DNA of 64,000 nt from the NCBI RefSeq assembly GCF_025399195.1, contig NW_026252164.1:16341-80340 (forward strand). The letters are read 5' to 3'. Position numbers and translations under genes: made by a program. Below the pieces are notes generated by a model. The model was not told the DNA's origin and made no database searches. It was given only the letters and a program-made list of their open reading frames with translations. Origin of the DNA: Umbelopsis ramanniana AG (lineage: Eukaryota; Mucoromycota; Umbelopsidomycetes; Umbelopsidales; Umbelopsidaceae). Shown here one piece after another: positions 21,906 through 34,102 of the stretch; the stretch's first letter is position 1, and each line of letters opens with the position of its first letter.

Positions 21906-24900
21906 ATGCCTTCGACAACTGCAGACGGTACAAATACCCTGCCGGACCCCAACAACGACGACGCAAGGAGTACAAGCAGCACTTTAGTCAGTGGAGAGGG
22001 AAAGCAACCCGACGAGGAAAATGAACCCCCAATAAATCCGTCAGCTACAGACCAAGCTGTAGACACATTCAGTTCAATGTCGTTGAATGATCCTATTTCA
22101 AATGTACGCCATGGTTTTGATGACCAAGTTTACGAAGAAGAGCTTATCCGCTTTATGTATTATACCGAGAAGCGACACGACAGCAATGGGCAACCTACCG
22201 CTACGGTAGCAACTGGCCCTCTGCAAGACTGGGTAAAGTTATGAGTTCTTACAGGATACGGTTTGATTCATTTGACACAGACACTAACTAGGAGATTTTG
22301 GCACAATAGAGGCTCAGAGAGAGAATCAAGACTGTTTGGGGTAAGAGCTTATCACTATCATTATCTAAGCAGCTGGTCGGTTCACAGTCAAAATAACTGA
22401 CCATGTCTTCTCATCTGCTTAGGCTTGTTGATTGTATGCCTTAATATCGGAACCGACCCGCCGGATGTTGTAAAGACCAACCCAAGCGCTAAGATGGAAT
22501 GTTGGATCGATCCCTTCTCGCAACCGCCACCGAAAGCATTAGAAAATATCGGTAAAAATCTACAATCTCAATATGAAATCATCAATATGCGAACTCGATT
22601 CAAGCAATCACTCGATCCATCTGTGGAAGAAACCAAAAAACTCTGCTGTCAGATGCGTCGAAATGCGAAACAGGATCGTATTCTTTTCCATTACAACGGC
22701 CACGGTGTGCCAAAGCCTACCGCGAGCGGAGAAATTTGGGTGTTTAACAAAACCTATACCCAGTATATACCCGTATCTCTATTCGACTTACAATCATGGT
22801 TAGGAGCACCTGTAATTTACGTCTGGGATTGCTCTTCAGCTGGAAACATCATCTACTCGTTCAATCGCTTCGCAGAGCAACGGGATAATGAGGCGATACG
22901 CTTGGCTAGTTCGAATCAACCTTTACCAACTGCTACATCCCATATGAGAGATTGCATTCAACTGGCTGCCTGTGGTCCTAACGAAACGCTTCCAATGAAC
23001 CCCCATCTTCCCGCCGATCTCTTTACCGCATGTTTGACCACGCCTATAGAAATGTCATTGAGATGGGTCATTATACAGAATCCATTGTTAGCCTCCGATA
23101 TTACCTTGGATATGATTTTAAAACTGCCTGGACGCGCACAAGAACGTCGAACACCACTTGGTGAATTAACTTGGATCTTCACAGCGGTCACCGATACCAT
23201 TGCTTGGTGTGTTCTTCAAGACCAACCCGAATTGTTTAAGAGGCTCTTCCGCCAAGATCTTATGGTAGCTTCCATGTTCCGCAATTTCCTATTAGCAGAA
23301 CGTATTATGCGATCTCATCGATGTACACCCATGTCAGTCCCCAAATTACCACAAACCCACGACCATCCAATGTGGCAAGCTTGGGATCTTGCTGTAGATA
23401 TGTGTCTTTTGCAATTACCAGCATTGTTGGCAGCGGAAAAGGGAAGAAAGCAATATCAATATCAGGGAAGCAATTTCTTTGCAGAACAATTGACCGCTTT
23501 CGAGGTGTGGCTGACGGAAGGTGCGGTGACTAAGCAAGTTCCAGAGCAATTGCCTATCGTACTACAAGTTCTACTAAGTCAAGTGCATCGTCTACGTGCC
23601 CTTATCTTGCTTAGTCGTTTCTTGGATCTTGGAGCTTGGGCTGTCAATGCAGCATTATCCGTTGGAATCTTTCCCTATGTACTCAAGCTCTTACAGAGTC
23701 CTGCGGCTGAGCTCAAACCTGTTCTCGTCTTTATATGGGCTCGCATCCTTGCCGTTGATAAAACATGTCAAGGCGACCTTCTGAAAGATCATGTCGAAGG
23801 ATACGCTTACTTCATTAACATTTTGGCTCCCAATAATGCTATGCTCACAATACCACACGTCTCTGAACACCGTGCTATGAGCGCTTTTATCCTCTCTGTT
23901 TTCTGTCATAATTACAAGGTTGGTCAGCAACACTGCTTACGGGCCAATGTTATCAACGCTTGCCTTGAACATGTTACGGATCCCGATCCATTACTTCGAC
24001 AATGGGTGTGTCTCTGTCTTAGCCAGCTATGGATGAATAACAGTGAAGCCAAGGCTAGTGCAATTGCCCAGAACGCTCATGAGAGACTTTGTGGCCTTCT
24101 CACAGACAAGGTGCCTGAGGTCCGAGCTTCAGCTATGTATGCACTAGAGACCTTTTTGGGAGATGTCAACAAGACTGAGCAAGTCGTCAACATCGAGCAC
24201 AACGTCGCCATCTCTGCATTAGTTGCTATGTCGGATGGATCACCTATAGTACGCAAAGAATTCGTTGTCGCTCTATCACACATCGTCCATCAATCTGGAC
24301 ATGCTAAATTTGTAGCTGCTGCAACTCAAACTGTTGAAGAAGAAACTGCACAAAGAGCTGCTGGACATCTTGATGAACGTGCAAAGATTGGTAGAAGCCG
24401 TAATGTAGACCGAAGACAAGGCATGGATGGAATGTTTAGCTCTACCAGCCACGATTCCGTGTATGCTGTTATTTGGAAAGCCCTACTCAATCTGTCGGTT
24501 GATCCACATCCTGACGTTGCTCAGGCCGCACAAACAGTCGTTGACCATGTCAACTCCAAGCTACTAAACCATAATTCCACCGTCAGCGACTACGCCTCTT
24601 CCTTGATTCATAAGACCACCGCTTCGATTACCAACAATCCACATTTACTCCCTGATCGATCACAGTCCTTCACTATCCATGAGGACAAATCGTCTGCCGC
24701 CGCTTTACGACGTCCTGCCAAACTTACGCGGTCTGCTTCATTTGCACAAACTTTACGGTCACTGTATAATATCGGAAGTGGAACGTTGAGTGGTGGTTCC
24801 GGTTCTGAAACGTCATCAGTAGGTACCACATCGCCTGGCCAGCACACGCTATCAAATGGTTCGACCATTGTTAGTCAAAATGGCCTACTTGCCAAAGCCG

Positions 24901-26776
24901 CCTCGGTGGCATCTGGTCTCGAGCAGCAGCAACATTCACCACCGGTCAGTCATATCGAGAGAATTGCAAAGTCGGAAACCGAAGAAGAGCAATATGGGTT
25001 GCCCCTTAAGTCCGACTTTTACGACTGGAGCTGTGAATACTTTACCGAACCTCAAATGCGGGCTGCTGAGGCGGATGAACCGGGTAGTGTTAGCTATACA
25101 CAGCGAAAATGGAGACGCTCTCGTAATGAGAAAATCTTAAATGAGGCACAATCCATGTGTGATGTAGCAGGTACGTTGTGAAAGTCGATGTCGTATATTT
25201 ATACACATGAATTGGGTTCCTAATACATTTTAATTAGGCGTTTGTCGTTGGGATGAGCCGTACCGTGCTTTTGGTACCGACACTCATAATATCAAACTAC
25301 TTTTCCATCAATTTGAACCCCATCTAGTTTCAGCCGATACTCACAACACCATCACGTAAGTTAGACATCCTATTTTTCTTGAGCATGGATAATTGCTAAC
25401 GAACCATATGTACATCTTGAATGCAGGATCTGGAATTGGAAAACATCACAACAACTTAGTACCATCAATAATCACAACCCTAGAAACAGTAGAATCACGG
25501 ACCTGAAATTTATCAATGAAGATGACATAGCCATGTTACTGACAGCATCTGGTAAGTCATGTCGATCCTTTTTTTGGCTGTCTGTTCTGTAATATGATGC
25601 CTTTCCAACATGGCTCATCTTCCTGTGTCTTCGATTTTGCCGCACAGATGATGGCGTTATACGTATATACAAAGGGTATGATGAATATGATAAACCTGAT
25701 GCAGGTTTAGTGACGGCATGGAGAGCTCTCAAGGGTATGGAAAAGAGCAGCAATAAGCAAAGCGGCTTGGTATGCGATTGGTACCAAAACCGTGGTCAAT
25801 TACTCATTGGTGGTGACGCTCGTGTCATCAAGGTTTGGGACGCCCAACAGGAGCTCGTCCTTACGGTTAGTATTGGATGAAACTGTGACTACGCTAGAGT
25901 TATATACTCACACTTTTTGGTAGGATATTGCATTACGCTCAACGGCATGCGTTACAAGCATCACTAGTGATCAAACCGGAGGCAATATTTTCATCGCTGG
26001 TTTTGGTGATGGCGCTATCAGAGTCTTTGACAGAAGACTACCTGCACATTCAGCGTACGTTGATTTCCATTTAAAGCATTTAACATTAGCGAGTTTGTAT
26101 CGTCTGACATCATCTACACAGTGTCGTGCATGAATGGGCCGAACACAACGCCTGGGTAACCAATGTTCATCTACAAAGAAATGGTAACCGCGAGCTTGTT
26201 TCAGGAAGGTAAATACTTGAAATTTGTCATTGCATCCTTGTCGAAGGATATAATATCTTTCAAGATGCTGACCATTTTCTTGCAGCTATAATGGGGATAT
26301 TAAGATTTGGGACATTCGCTTGCCAACTTCACTTCGAACGATTACCTCTCATAAGAACACCGATATGACAGCATTAACTGTCCATGACCATGCTCCTGTC
26401 ATTGCCACGTAAGTTTGAATGATATGCGTTGCTCTTTTGTGCTTTAGCTTCTGAGAAAGGAAGGCTGACCTGTGGTTTAATAATGCTAGTGGTAGTGAGG
26501 ATCATACCCTTAAGGTATGGAATGTCAATGGAACGAATCTATCTACCATGCGGCCAACAGGATGGATGGGTCAGCGAGGCAGCTCCATTCATTCATTAGC
26601 ATTCCACCCCAATATGATGATGCTGGCCTCCACTGGTTTCGACGGTAACATAACGGTATGTGCTCGACAGCTTATCAGGAAACGGTTGATGATAGGTAGA
26701 CTGTGTTGGCTAATTAGTTTGTTAATGTTAGATTCATGGATGTGATACCAATAACCAGGTTGTTTCTTTGCTTTGA
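21906..26776 (+). CDS. KOG1: Raptor/Kog1, TORC1 scaffold subunit
   Basis: Eleven exons (21906-22232, 22310-22340, 22423-25170, 25238-25355, 25427-25551, 25648-25865, 25924-26054, 26122-26208, 26286-26408, 26490-26655, 26732-26776) encode 1372 aa. The raptor N-terminal caspase-like domain starts near residue 110: LLIVCLNIGTDPPDVVKTNP, RILFHYNGHGVPKPTASGE and VIYVWDCSSAGNII, where the His and the Cys-containing strand match the family. Armadillo/HEAT-type helices follow to about residue 800, then a Ser-rich linker, then WD repeats in the last ~330 residues, split among eight small exons (TIWNWK, IKIWDIR, HTLKVWN). Raptor recruits substrates to TOR kinase and couples growth to nutrients at the vacuole. 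The large 2.7-kb exon carries the core, and only the propeller is intron-dense. Confidence 0.96.
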
Positions 26777-27291
26777 AACCGATGAAGAGGATTATTTGAA
26801 TTTGTAGATTATTGGCCATCTTGTTTTCTTTCATTGCAGTGTGTTTTATGTATATTTTTTTTCCAAGAACAATGAACGAACGTTTTGCCTTCTACAGATA
26901 GAGGTCTTGGGATTTGATACACGTTATTGAATGTATTTAGAGTGATATTGCGGGATTGCGCTTTGTGGACTCAGCTGCGAGAAAAAACCCAACGCTGACA
27001 ATCGGATAGCTGCCAGCCTGCCTCTATAGAGCGTTTATACGACCTGGCAAAAGACATTGCAATTGCTGAACCATTGCCGTTATTGATAATATTTTTATTC
27101 AGATAGCTACATTGGCTTACTCAGTGCAGCACTGAAAATAAAATTTCACTTCATTCACTGGCAGAGAAGCTGAGTTCAGGCAGTCAGGACGAAAATTTTG
27201 ATGACGTGGGTCAGCGTTGCCTGCAAAATTTCAAAACAAATTTAAAGCGGGACAAGCTCAACACCTTCTCACCTTCATATCTTACACTACG
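26777..27291. other. Intergenic region, no gene seen
   Basis: About 515 bp between RAPTOR and the acyl carrier protein gene. No coding frame was recognised. The last ~50 bases before 27292 are CT-rich, as for a fungal leader. Confidence 0.45.
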
Positions 27292-27849
27292 ATGCTTCGC
27301 ACCTCTGCTTTCAGCGCCATCTTCAAGACCGCCTCTAGAGTTGCCACCTACCAGGTCGCTCAACCTGCTGCTCGCCTCTCACCCATCGCTGTTGGCAGAT
27401 TCTACTCTGCAGGTGCCGGTCTCGACCGTTCCGACATTGAATCCCGAATTTTGGAAATCCTCAAGGGTTTCGACAAAATTGACCCTTCCAAGGTAAGCAT
27501 CCAGCTGAACGAATTGTCTTTCAAAGTATGGAGGCAATTTGTGAACGTGACAGTCCTCTTTTACTTTGAATTACAAGTTTTTCTTCCTATCAAATTGCTC
27601 TCCCACGTAATGACGCATTACTAATTACTCACCTTTCAATATTTCTTTCTCCTCTCGTGCTCCTTTACATAGGTCTCCTTGAACGCCACTTTCACCAACG
27701 ACCTTGGCCTCGACAGCTTGGACGCCGTCGAAGTCGTCATGGCCATTGAGGAAGAATTCTCTGTTGAAATTCCTGACAAGGAAGCTGACGACATCAAGAG
27801 CGCTGCACAGGCTGTTGAGTACATCAGCCAACGTAGCGATGCTCATTAG
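27292..27849 (+). CDS. ACP1: Mitochondrial acyl carrier protein (complex I subunit NDUFAB1/ACP1)
   Basis: Two exons, 27292-27492 and 27673-27849, encode 125 aa. Residues 1-43 form a basic, Ser/Ala-rich mitochondrial presequence without acidic residues, ending near GRFYSAG. The carrier domain has the phosphopantetheine attachment motif GLDSLDAVE, with Ser in DSL, and [13 protein letters not shown]. The 180-nt intron lies just before helix II. The protein carries acyl chains for mitochondrial fatty acid and lipoate synthesis and serves, acylated, as a subunit of respiratory complex I and a partner of LYR proteins. Length is normal. Confidence 0.96.
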
Positions 27850-28160
27850 ACGCGCTGTAAAAAGGATAGTAGATAAAAGACAAATTGCTAAAAATTACAA
27901 TATAAAAGCCATACGATACAATACACGTTTTGACACTGGGCATATATTATTTATGGGAGGCAGTGGTGGTATAACTGTTAGAGACCGGATTATATAAAGA
28001 AGTAGCATAGGAGGGTCAAAGTAGTATTGCCTGCCGTATTTCAACAGGATGGTGAAAATTCGGCTGGCTGGCCATGCGCAGCTAGGGTGATTTCGCCTGC
28101 CAACGAGGACTGTGTTTTCACCGCCCCTCTTTCCCGTCCACTCACTCCACGCAATTCACC
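27850..28160. other. Intergenic region, no gene seen
   Basis: 311 bp between ACP1 and the sorting nexin gene. AT-rich 3' flank, then a CT-rich segment (28110-28160) just before the sorting nexin ATG. No coding frame or RNA gene recognised. Confidence 0.4.
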
Positions 28161-30428
28161 ATGGCAGACTTTGAAGGCTCTGCTGATTTCAATGCCTTTG
28201 CCTCAGGTAAGAAAGCAGTTTACTTCAACATATTATCTCTTCTATTTGACTTGTCCTGCTGACTCCAATCTGCTCCACATTCCGCCTAACCACTGTTGTC
28301 TCTTGGCTATACTAAGGTCCCGACTTTGAGTCGAGAAAGCAGAATGAGCCTATTAAATGCGGCTGCGCCATCGATCGAGCTTTGCACCGCCAAGGAAATT
28401 ACATTTACATCACTGGAGCTCAAAAACAATCCGACGGTGGAAGCAATTCTTACGTTGCATATAATATCCGAGTCGGGGTAAGTTGCCAAGGCCATTCCCC
28501 TTTCTTTATCATAACACTCGGCCCGCTTACCTTTATACGCTTGGCATGTAGGATATAGAAACACGCAGAAGATACAGTGAATTTGAATCTTTGAGAAAAG
28601 CCCTTATTCGATTATACCCAAGCGTCATTGTTCCTCCCATACCGGAGAAGCATTCCATCAGTATGTTAAACACCACTTGTGCTGTCCATTAGAAATCATG
28701 CGTTCTAACCTCCCTTCCTGTAGCCGACTACGCTGCCATTCAGAAGAGCGTGAAGGATGATGTGGTTATGATTGAAAAGCGAAAACGAATGTTGCAAAGC
28801 TTCTTGAACAGAATTCTAAATCATGGCAAACTTGGCTCAGAGCATGTGTTCCACCGTTTTCTTGAAAGTGGAGTCAGCTGGGTAAAATTTTCTGTTCATG
28901 CTAATATCGTCATCGTCGTCGATACATACTGAGTTTTGAAATTAATTTCATAACAGTCTGAAGTTCTGCACTCACCACCATTGTCGACTCTTCCCAAGAA
29001 CCCATTGCATGTATCACTTGCGCCAAGAAGTACAAGCGATTTGCAAGGAAGCGATAGCTCTCTGCAACCCTCTTCATCCTCCAGCTCCAGTTTGATCCCA
29101 ATGCCAAGCGCCTCACACACGTTGCGAAATCCTGATTCTCGATTCGTTGAGTCAGAGGCTTTCACCAATAAAGCTGCCCATCATATGAGTTCCAGTGTCG
29201 ATAAAACACAGCGACGGGTCATTAGACGCTTAGGAGGTAAGATGTCGTGGTCATATTGACGTTGGTCCTTCTATACCATTACCTGTATCTTCCATACTGA
29301 GTCGATATTTGTTTATAGAACTTGCCAACGACTATGCCGAACTTGGAGCAGTTTACAATGGATTCAGTCTCAACGAAACTGGACAATTAGCTAACGCCAT
29401 TGAAAAGGTCGGACAGGCCGTTGATTCCTCGTACACAATGACTGGACAATTGGTATGATCAATGACATCTTTTTAAAAATCATTTTGCATTTCATATTGA
29501 TTCCCCGCAATAGATAAGCTCTTTGGAGGCTGAATTCTCAGAACCAATTCAAGAATACGCACAATTCACACAAACCATCAAGCAAGTCCTCAAGTACAGA
29601 CATATGAAACATGCTCAAGTGGAAATGATATTTGATTCCCTGGAAAATAAGAAATTATCTTTGGACAGTCTCGTTCGCATCGAGGCTGAAGCCAAGCGAC
29701 TGGAAGAGGCCATGAATTCTGGAAGACCATCGAGCTACAACAACAACAACGGTGATCACTTTGAGAACACAGAGGCAAATCCATATAGCTCAGGTTATGA
29801 CGATGACAATCAACAAGAACAAAACCAGGGAACTTCCAATGAACATGAAGATAACGCAAACACTAACGATCAACCTGAAGTCGATCCTGAAGCTGAAAAC
29901 CCCTATGCATCGGTATATCCTACTGGAGCCGGTGCAGCTGCATTGAGAGCATCACGTCAACGATCCAAGAGATGGAGCGGACCCACCAAGATTTTCAGCG
30001 CAGTCAGTCATACGCTACATGGCATTATCGACGTTGACCCAGAGGCTACTAGAAGAAATCAGATTGGCAAGACCAAAGATGCTGTTGCTCAGGTAAGTGA
30101 CAAGAGTGTGCAACTTTTGTTAGAGGTAAATGCTAAATGGTATCTCTTCAGCTGGAGCAAGCTTTGCAAGTTACGCGCAAGGAACTGGTCGACGTCTCTG
30201 CCGACACTCAAGCTGACCTCGACCGCTTCCAAAGACAAAAGATCAGAGATTTGAGAGACATGTTGATTGCTTATGCGAAGGTTCACGTCAAATATTGTGA
30301 AAAGGTCAGTGTTTTCGTCAATGTTTATGAATTAGCCATGTGCTCGTGTTAATTTAGGCCTTTTGGCTTCACAGAATCTTGCATCGTGGGAGGAAGCAAA
30401 GGAAGCAGTGGCCCAGATACCAGAATGA
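28161..30428 (+). CDS. Sorting nexin Snx41/Atg20 (PX-BAR)
   Basis: Nine exons (28161-28206, 28317-28477, 28552-28660, 28724-28881, 28957-29236, 29319-29452, 29514-30092, 30152-30304, 30375-30428) encode 557 aa. The PX domain spans about residues 35-155 with [20 protein letters not shown] and IVPPIPEK, the basic and Pro-rich elements that bind phosphatidylinositol 3-phosphate. A Ser-rich linker leads to [20 protein letters not shown] and the BAR helices, interrupted by an Asn/Gln/Glu-rich insertion (about 360-410). A final helix ends with [18 protein letters not shown]. Atg20/Snx41 pairs with Snx4 in endosome-to-Golgi recycling of SNAREs and in selective autophagy. The split of the BAR domain by a low-complexity insert is typical of fungal Atg20/Snx41. 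Confidence 0.94.
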
Positions 30429-30679
30429 TCAATTTCTTTGGTTCTCAATCCCTGCAAAACAACCAGTCCTTATAATACTCGTCATTTGTAACAAAAGCTG
30501 TCTAATCTTGCACGATTCGTGTTTTGTCATTTCAAACTTTGTCACACCTTCCTCAATGTACTCACAACATCCGTTATCGTTTTCTCACTCTTTATGTTCA
30601 AGATATGTATTGTGTTCTTTTCATTAGCTACAATTTGAGCATGGAATATACAAAGATGGCTTTTTTTTTTACAACTGCT

Positions 30680-31632
30680 TTACAATACATGGGAAATCTT
30701 CACTGCGTCATCGGGGTATATTAAAAACTTGGAGGTCTGCGTGTAGTGTATGGCTAGATTTTTGCCATCACCTGTAGGTTGAGAAAATGCGATGGATGAT
30801 GGGTCGAGTGAATGCCCGTAGATAAAATGCTTGCATGCAGAATTTAACAGCCGGGTAGCAATGCCTTTTCCGCGATGACAAGGATGCACCCATATGCGAG
30901 ATATGCCACATAAAGCCGGTACTTTCTCAGGGCTTTAATATGAGAAAGTGTCAATAACAAGTTTGGACATTGTGAGATGAGTAATAAATAATTGTCGTAC
31001 CTGCAAAATACAGCCGAGGTGTTCGGTTTGGATCTCGAGGGAGCTACTTCAAATGCGAATTCAATAGGTTCTGCAACTAAGCAGCCTAGGACCTGCTTTT
31101 TGTCTCCAATGTACAAAAAAGACTTGATATGGCGTTTGTTTAGTATCAATGGCTTTGAACAGAGAACTGGACAGTTGGAATATTACCTTGCAGTACATCA
31201 GATGCTCGGCTGTAATAGCAGGTGACGATAGCTCCGTGTTGACAAGATTCAATATTTGACCCAGCTTTCGAAGCTCGTGCTTAGAGCTACCAGAGCCCAC
31301 CATAACAATTCGTGAAGCAAAGTCAAACTCCTGCACTACCCGCTCTCCTTTATAGCCCTGTTGGGATAGAATTATATAAGCTCATCAATAGCTATAATAT
31401 AGACCATCCATATCCAGATTCATCCACTTACCGTGTACTTTAGATATGTGGCTTTAGTAAAGGTCATTGCATAGGACTGCTGGCCGTTGCCATTCTCCGG
31501 TCTGGACGCTACACGTTGGACGTCGACGCCTTGCCCGCAGGCAGCCTTCTCGTAAGGTGAATGCCTTAACTTCTGTTGTTCAGATTTAAATGCACGTTGA
31601 CTACGAGCCTTTTGGTTTCGAGTGTCGCCCAT
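30680..31632 (-). CDS. ECO1: Cohesin acetyltransferase Eco1 (ESCO family)
   Basis: Four exons (31632-31432, 31357-31187, 31122-31001, 30932-30680) encode 248 aa. Typical ESCO segments are YTGYKGERVVQEF, FLYIGDKKQVLGCLVAEPI, CGISRIWVHPCHRGKGIATR with the acetyl-CoA-binding RGKGIA, and IAFSQPTGDGKNLAIHYTQT. The enzyme acetylates two lysines of Smc3 in S phase to lock sister-chromatid cohesion. The third intron-exon boundary is supported by an ACTAAAC branch-like site. Oddly, the N-terminal C2H2 zinc finger that precedes the YxGWK motif in the family is not intact: the region can be aligned, but its Cys and His ligands are replaced (see findings). It is convergent with Atg20, 250 bp apart. Confidence 0.93.
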
Positions 31633-32072
31633 TCATGTGATGTGCGCTGGCTTTTTGAATCTACACCTGGAAATGGAGATGCGCGTAGTGACAAAGATTT
31701 TTTTGCCGAAGTCGCGTCTGCCAAATCCGCAAAAATTTTTGTCCCAAATTTGCTGCTGACCTTCGAAGACTCAATATTAATTCGCAAAGAAAAATTGGCA
31801 GCGTAGTAGGCTGATTTGCAACTAATTTGTTAAATTCAAGGTGTGAGCTTATCGTAAGGATATTATCGATCTTGTGGAGCGGTAAAAAAGCACAGGATTC
31901 AGAACTAATCTCAACCTCGAACGAGGGCCACAAATTAAAGATATTCGCATATTCACTCATAAATCGATGCAAAGTCTTTAAAAGCGTACACTATATCAGT
32001 CATTATTAGATGCAGAACTTTTCTATGGCATATAGGACTAGTGTAGTATTAAATAACGAATGGATACAAGCT
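31633..32072. other. Intergenic region, no gene seen
   Basis: About 440 AT-rich bases upstream of ECO1 and downstream of the SGNH gene. Short open frames lack any protein-like character. Confidence 0.4.
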
Positions 32073-33572
32073 TCATCCGCTGAATATGGCTATTATTCTG
32101 AAATGTGTCTTTTCGCCGTCGAGCACTTCGCAGTGGATGTCGTGGCTGCCTTTGGACAGGCTGTCCGACACCAGCATCATATGGCCGATGCTTCTACCGA
32201 TCTCCCAGTGCCCAGACAACTCTTTGCCACTGTCCCGGTCATCATCGGCCCAGCACCAGACATTTCCCAAGTCGTATTGATTCGATTTCAGGATGTACAT
32301 GTAGACGGATCCTTTGCTTGCTTCGACGGAAAATGTGATCCGCGATCCTGGAGTGTCCGATGCGATATAATATTTTTCTTTCTTCCAGTTCATCAGATAC
32401 CAGCCGTCCATGGAAGATGGCTTGTAGGTCTTATCCATGAATGTTTCGCAGAAGGGGTTTAGTTCAAAAAAGCTGGCCTGGTGCTTCCGCGTCGTCCACA
32501 TGTCGAGCAACGGGATGTCAGCATCAGGCGAGTTGATGGCCTTCGGCCCTTGTATGCTTTCCAAATACTGGATGACGAACGCGCTCATCATTCGGTGTCC
32601 TTCTTTATTTGGATGGTGTTCGTCGCTTGAAAATAATGTGTAGACATCATTGGGAAATCGGTTGTGATGATCGTAATATGCGTTTTTGAATGATATGTAT
32701 GGGATGTCATAGTAATTGGCAATTGCCATATGCGCCTCTTGCCCGTTGAAGTAGTAATCCACCTTGAAGCTAAAGAATGACAGGAAAACGATGGCAGGCT
32801 TGTTCGGCATTTGCATTAAGTTTCTCACTAGCAGCTCCATGTTCTTGGTGATGCCTGGGTCGCCGTCGCCCCGCTCTGTCGGATAGATGCTGCCGTCGTT
32901 GATTGAAAATTCTATAAATATGATGTCCAGATCGTCTGGAATGTGTTTGCTATGGCAATATGTGAAATAGGACGAGCCTGTTGCTGGCGCCGCGCCGTTG
33001 ACGAGCTTGTGCTGGCCGACAGGGAACTTGTTGGTGAACCAGTCGAAGATGACAGAGTGGTATACCTCTTTGTCTTTTTGTTCCAGTTTGTGTCCGGTGG
33101 AAATCGAACCGCCCAACACGCCTATTTTGATGTCTTCGCCATTGGACGCTTTTGCTAATTTCTCTCTGATCCGGTTCCCGCTGCCGGCATATCCAATGGA
33201 TCGTTGGAATAAGTAATCGGATGAGGTAGAGACTACATGGCTGCTTGCGTTGGATAAGGATAAAGAATGACTGCTTGCGTTGGATAAAGATTGGGATACA
33301 GAATGGCTGCTTGAGTTGGTTAAGGATTGGGATAATGAATGGAATATTTGATCATTGGATGTGACGGAGAGCATCATGTAGATGTTCAGCATAATTGATG
33401 CGCCTAAAACATATTTTATGATCATGTCTATGGGTCTTGCGCGAAAATTTAATTGTGGTGGATGGCTGAAGAACATCGCCGAGGATCCCACATCGCAAAC
33501 CATTTTAATCCGCTTTTTAGTCGGAACCCCTTCCAATACCGTATAAGATCGGCGTTTGGTGAGTTTCCACAT
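32073..33572 (-). CDS. Type II membrane protein with SGNH/GDSL-like hydrolase domain
   Basis: A single exon of 499 aa. A basic cytoplasmic N-terminus (~48 residues) precedes a membrane anchor at about 49-70 (MIIKYVLGASIMLNIYMMLSV). Next comes a Ser-rich stem built from repeated SLSNASSHS-like units with N-glycosylation sites, then a catalytic domain. SGNH block I is GVLGGSISTG with the presumed nucleophile Ser. EFSINDGS resembles the block with Asn, and SSDEHHPNKEGH supplies the Asp-x-x-His pair. A second, beta-rich part follows from about residue 370. The layout suggests an esterase or O-acetyl transferase acting on wall or capsule polysaccharides in the Golgi lumen, but substrate is not readable. 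Translation might start at Met24 or Met49 instead. The lack of introns sets it apart from its neighbours. Confidence 0.82.
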   Translation of the reverse strand: MWKLTKRRSYTVLEGVPTKKRIKMVCDVGSSAMFFSHPPQLNFRARPIDMIIKYVLGASIMLNIYMMLSVTSNDQIFHSLSQSLTNSSSHSVSQSLSNASSHSLSLSNASSHVVSTSSDYLFQRSIGYAGSGNRIREKLAKASNGEDIKIGVLGGSISTGHKLEQKDKEVYHSVIFDWFTNKFPVGQHKLVNGAAPATGSSYFTYCHSKHIPDDLDIIFIEFSINDGSIYPTERGDGDPGITKNMELLVRNLMQMPNKPAIVFLSFFSFKVDYYFNGQEAHMAIANYYDIPYISFKNAYYDHHNRFPNDVYTLFSSDEHHPNKEGHRMMSAFVIQYLESIQGPKAINSPDADIPLLDMWTTRKHQASFFELNPFCETFMDKTYKPSSMDGWYLMNWKKEKYYIASDTPGSRITFSVEASKGSVYMYILKSNQYDLGNVWCWADDDRDSGKELSGHWEIGRSIGHMMLVSDSLSKGSHDIHCEVLDGEKTHFRIIAIFSG

Positions 33573-33819
33573 TTCTTTTCAAGGTCAGTAAATTGGCTGA
33601 TTTTAGGCAAAAGGCTTCGAAAGTTACGGGACTTTCGCACACCGATATATTGATGGATCAAGTAAGAGCAAGCTGTTTATCCTAAAATAATCATGAGGCA
33701 GCACGGCAAGATCTTGCGTATAAGCAGTGGAAACAGTGCGAAGTTCAGAACAGTCAAAGTCAACACATTTTAGTTCATTTAGTATATATTGTCACACACT
33801 TCGACAAAGCAAACAGCCC
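33573..33819. other. Upstream flank of the SGNH gene
   Basis: No gene recognised between the SGNH protein start and the transposase fragment. Confidence 0.35.
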
Positions 33820-34102
33820 AGGTTCAGTCTTGTGGATATTGATAATGCACACAGCGAAGTAGAAGAGGCACGGCAAGTGTTCAACCCACCAGTTGATCCG
33901 CAAGAGAATTTTCCTGTCGATCTGCAGTCTCCACTCATACCTGGATGAATCCTTATATCCTGTCGGTTCTGAGTCTGTTGAGTTAAATATTCTTGAATAC
34001 TGGGAAACTCAGCTTAAGCCAAGGCTTTTTTCCACATGGCAAAAGTATTTAGCGGTGTGTGTGAGCTCCACATCCTCCTCGCTTCGGTGTACTGATCCAT
34101 AA
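33820..34102 (+). pseudogene. hAT-family transposase C-terminal fragment
   Basis: Two overlapping frames together give a piece resembling the C-terminal dimerisation region of hAT transposases. The first frame ends at 33948 with an acidic stretch (NAHSEVEEARQVFNPP). The second, open to 34102, reads ELNILEYWETQLKPRLFSTW and QKYLAVCVSSTSS. In hAT elements this block is typically a WW/YW motif, then ALAKxYLAVxASSxxSERLFS. The frame change near 33930, the loss of the SERxFS end and the absence of the rest of the transposase mark it as a dead fragment. No terminal repeats were seen. Confidence 0.6.

Noticed and set aside
15222-31632. Metabolic or secondary-metabolite gene cluster
   Set aside because: Neighbouring genes belong to unrelated housekeeping processes with no backbone synthase or shared pathway.
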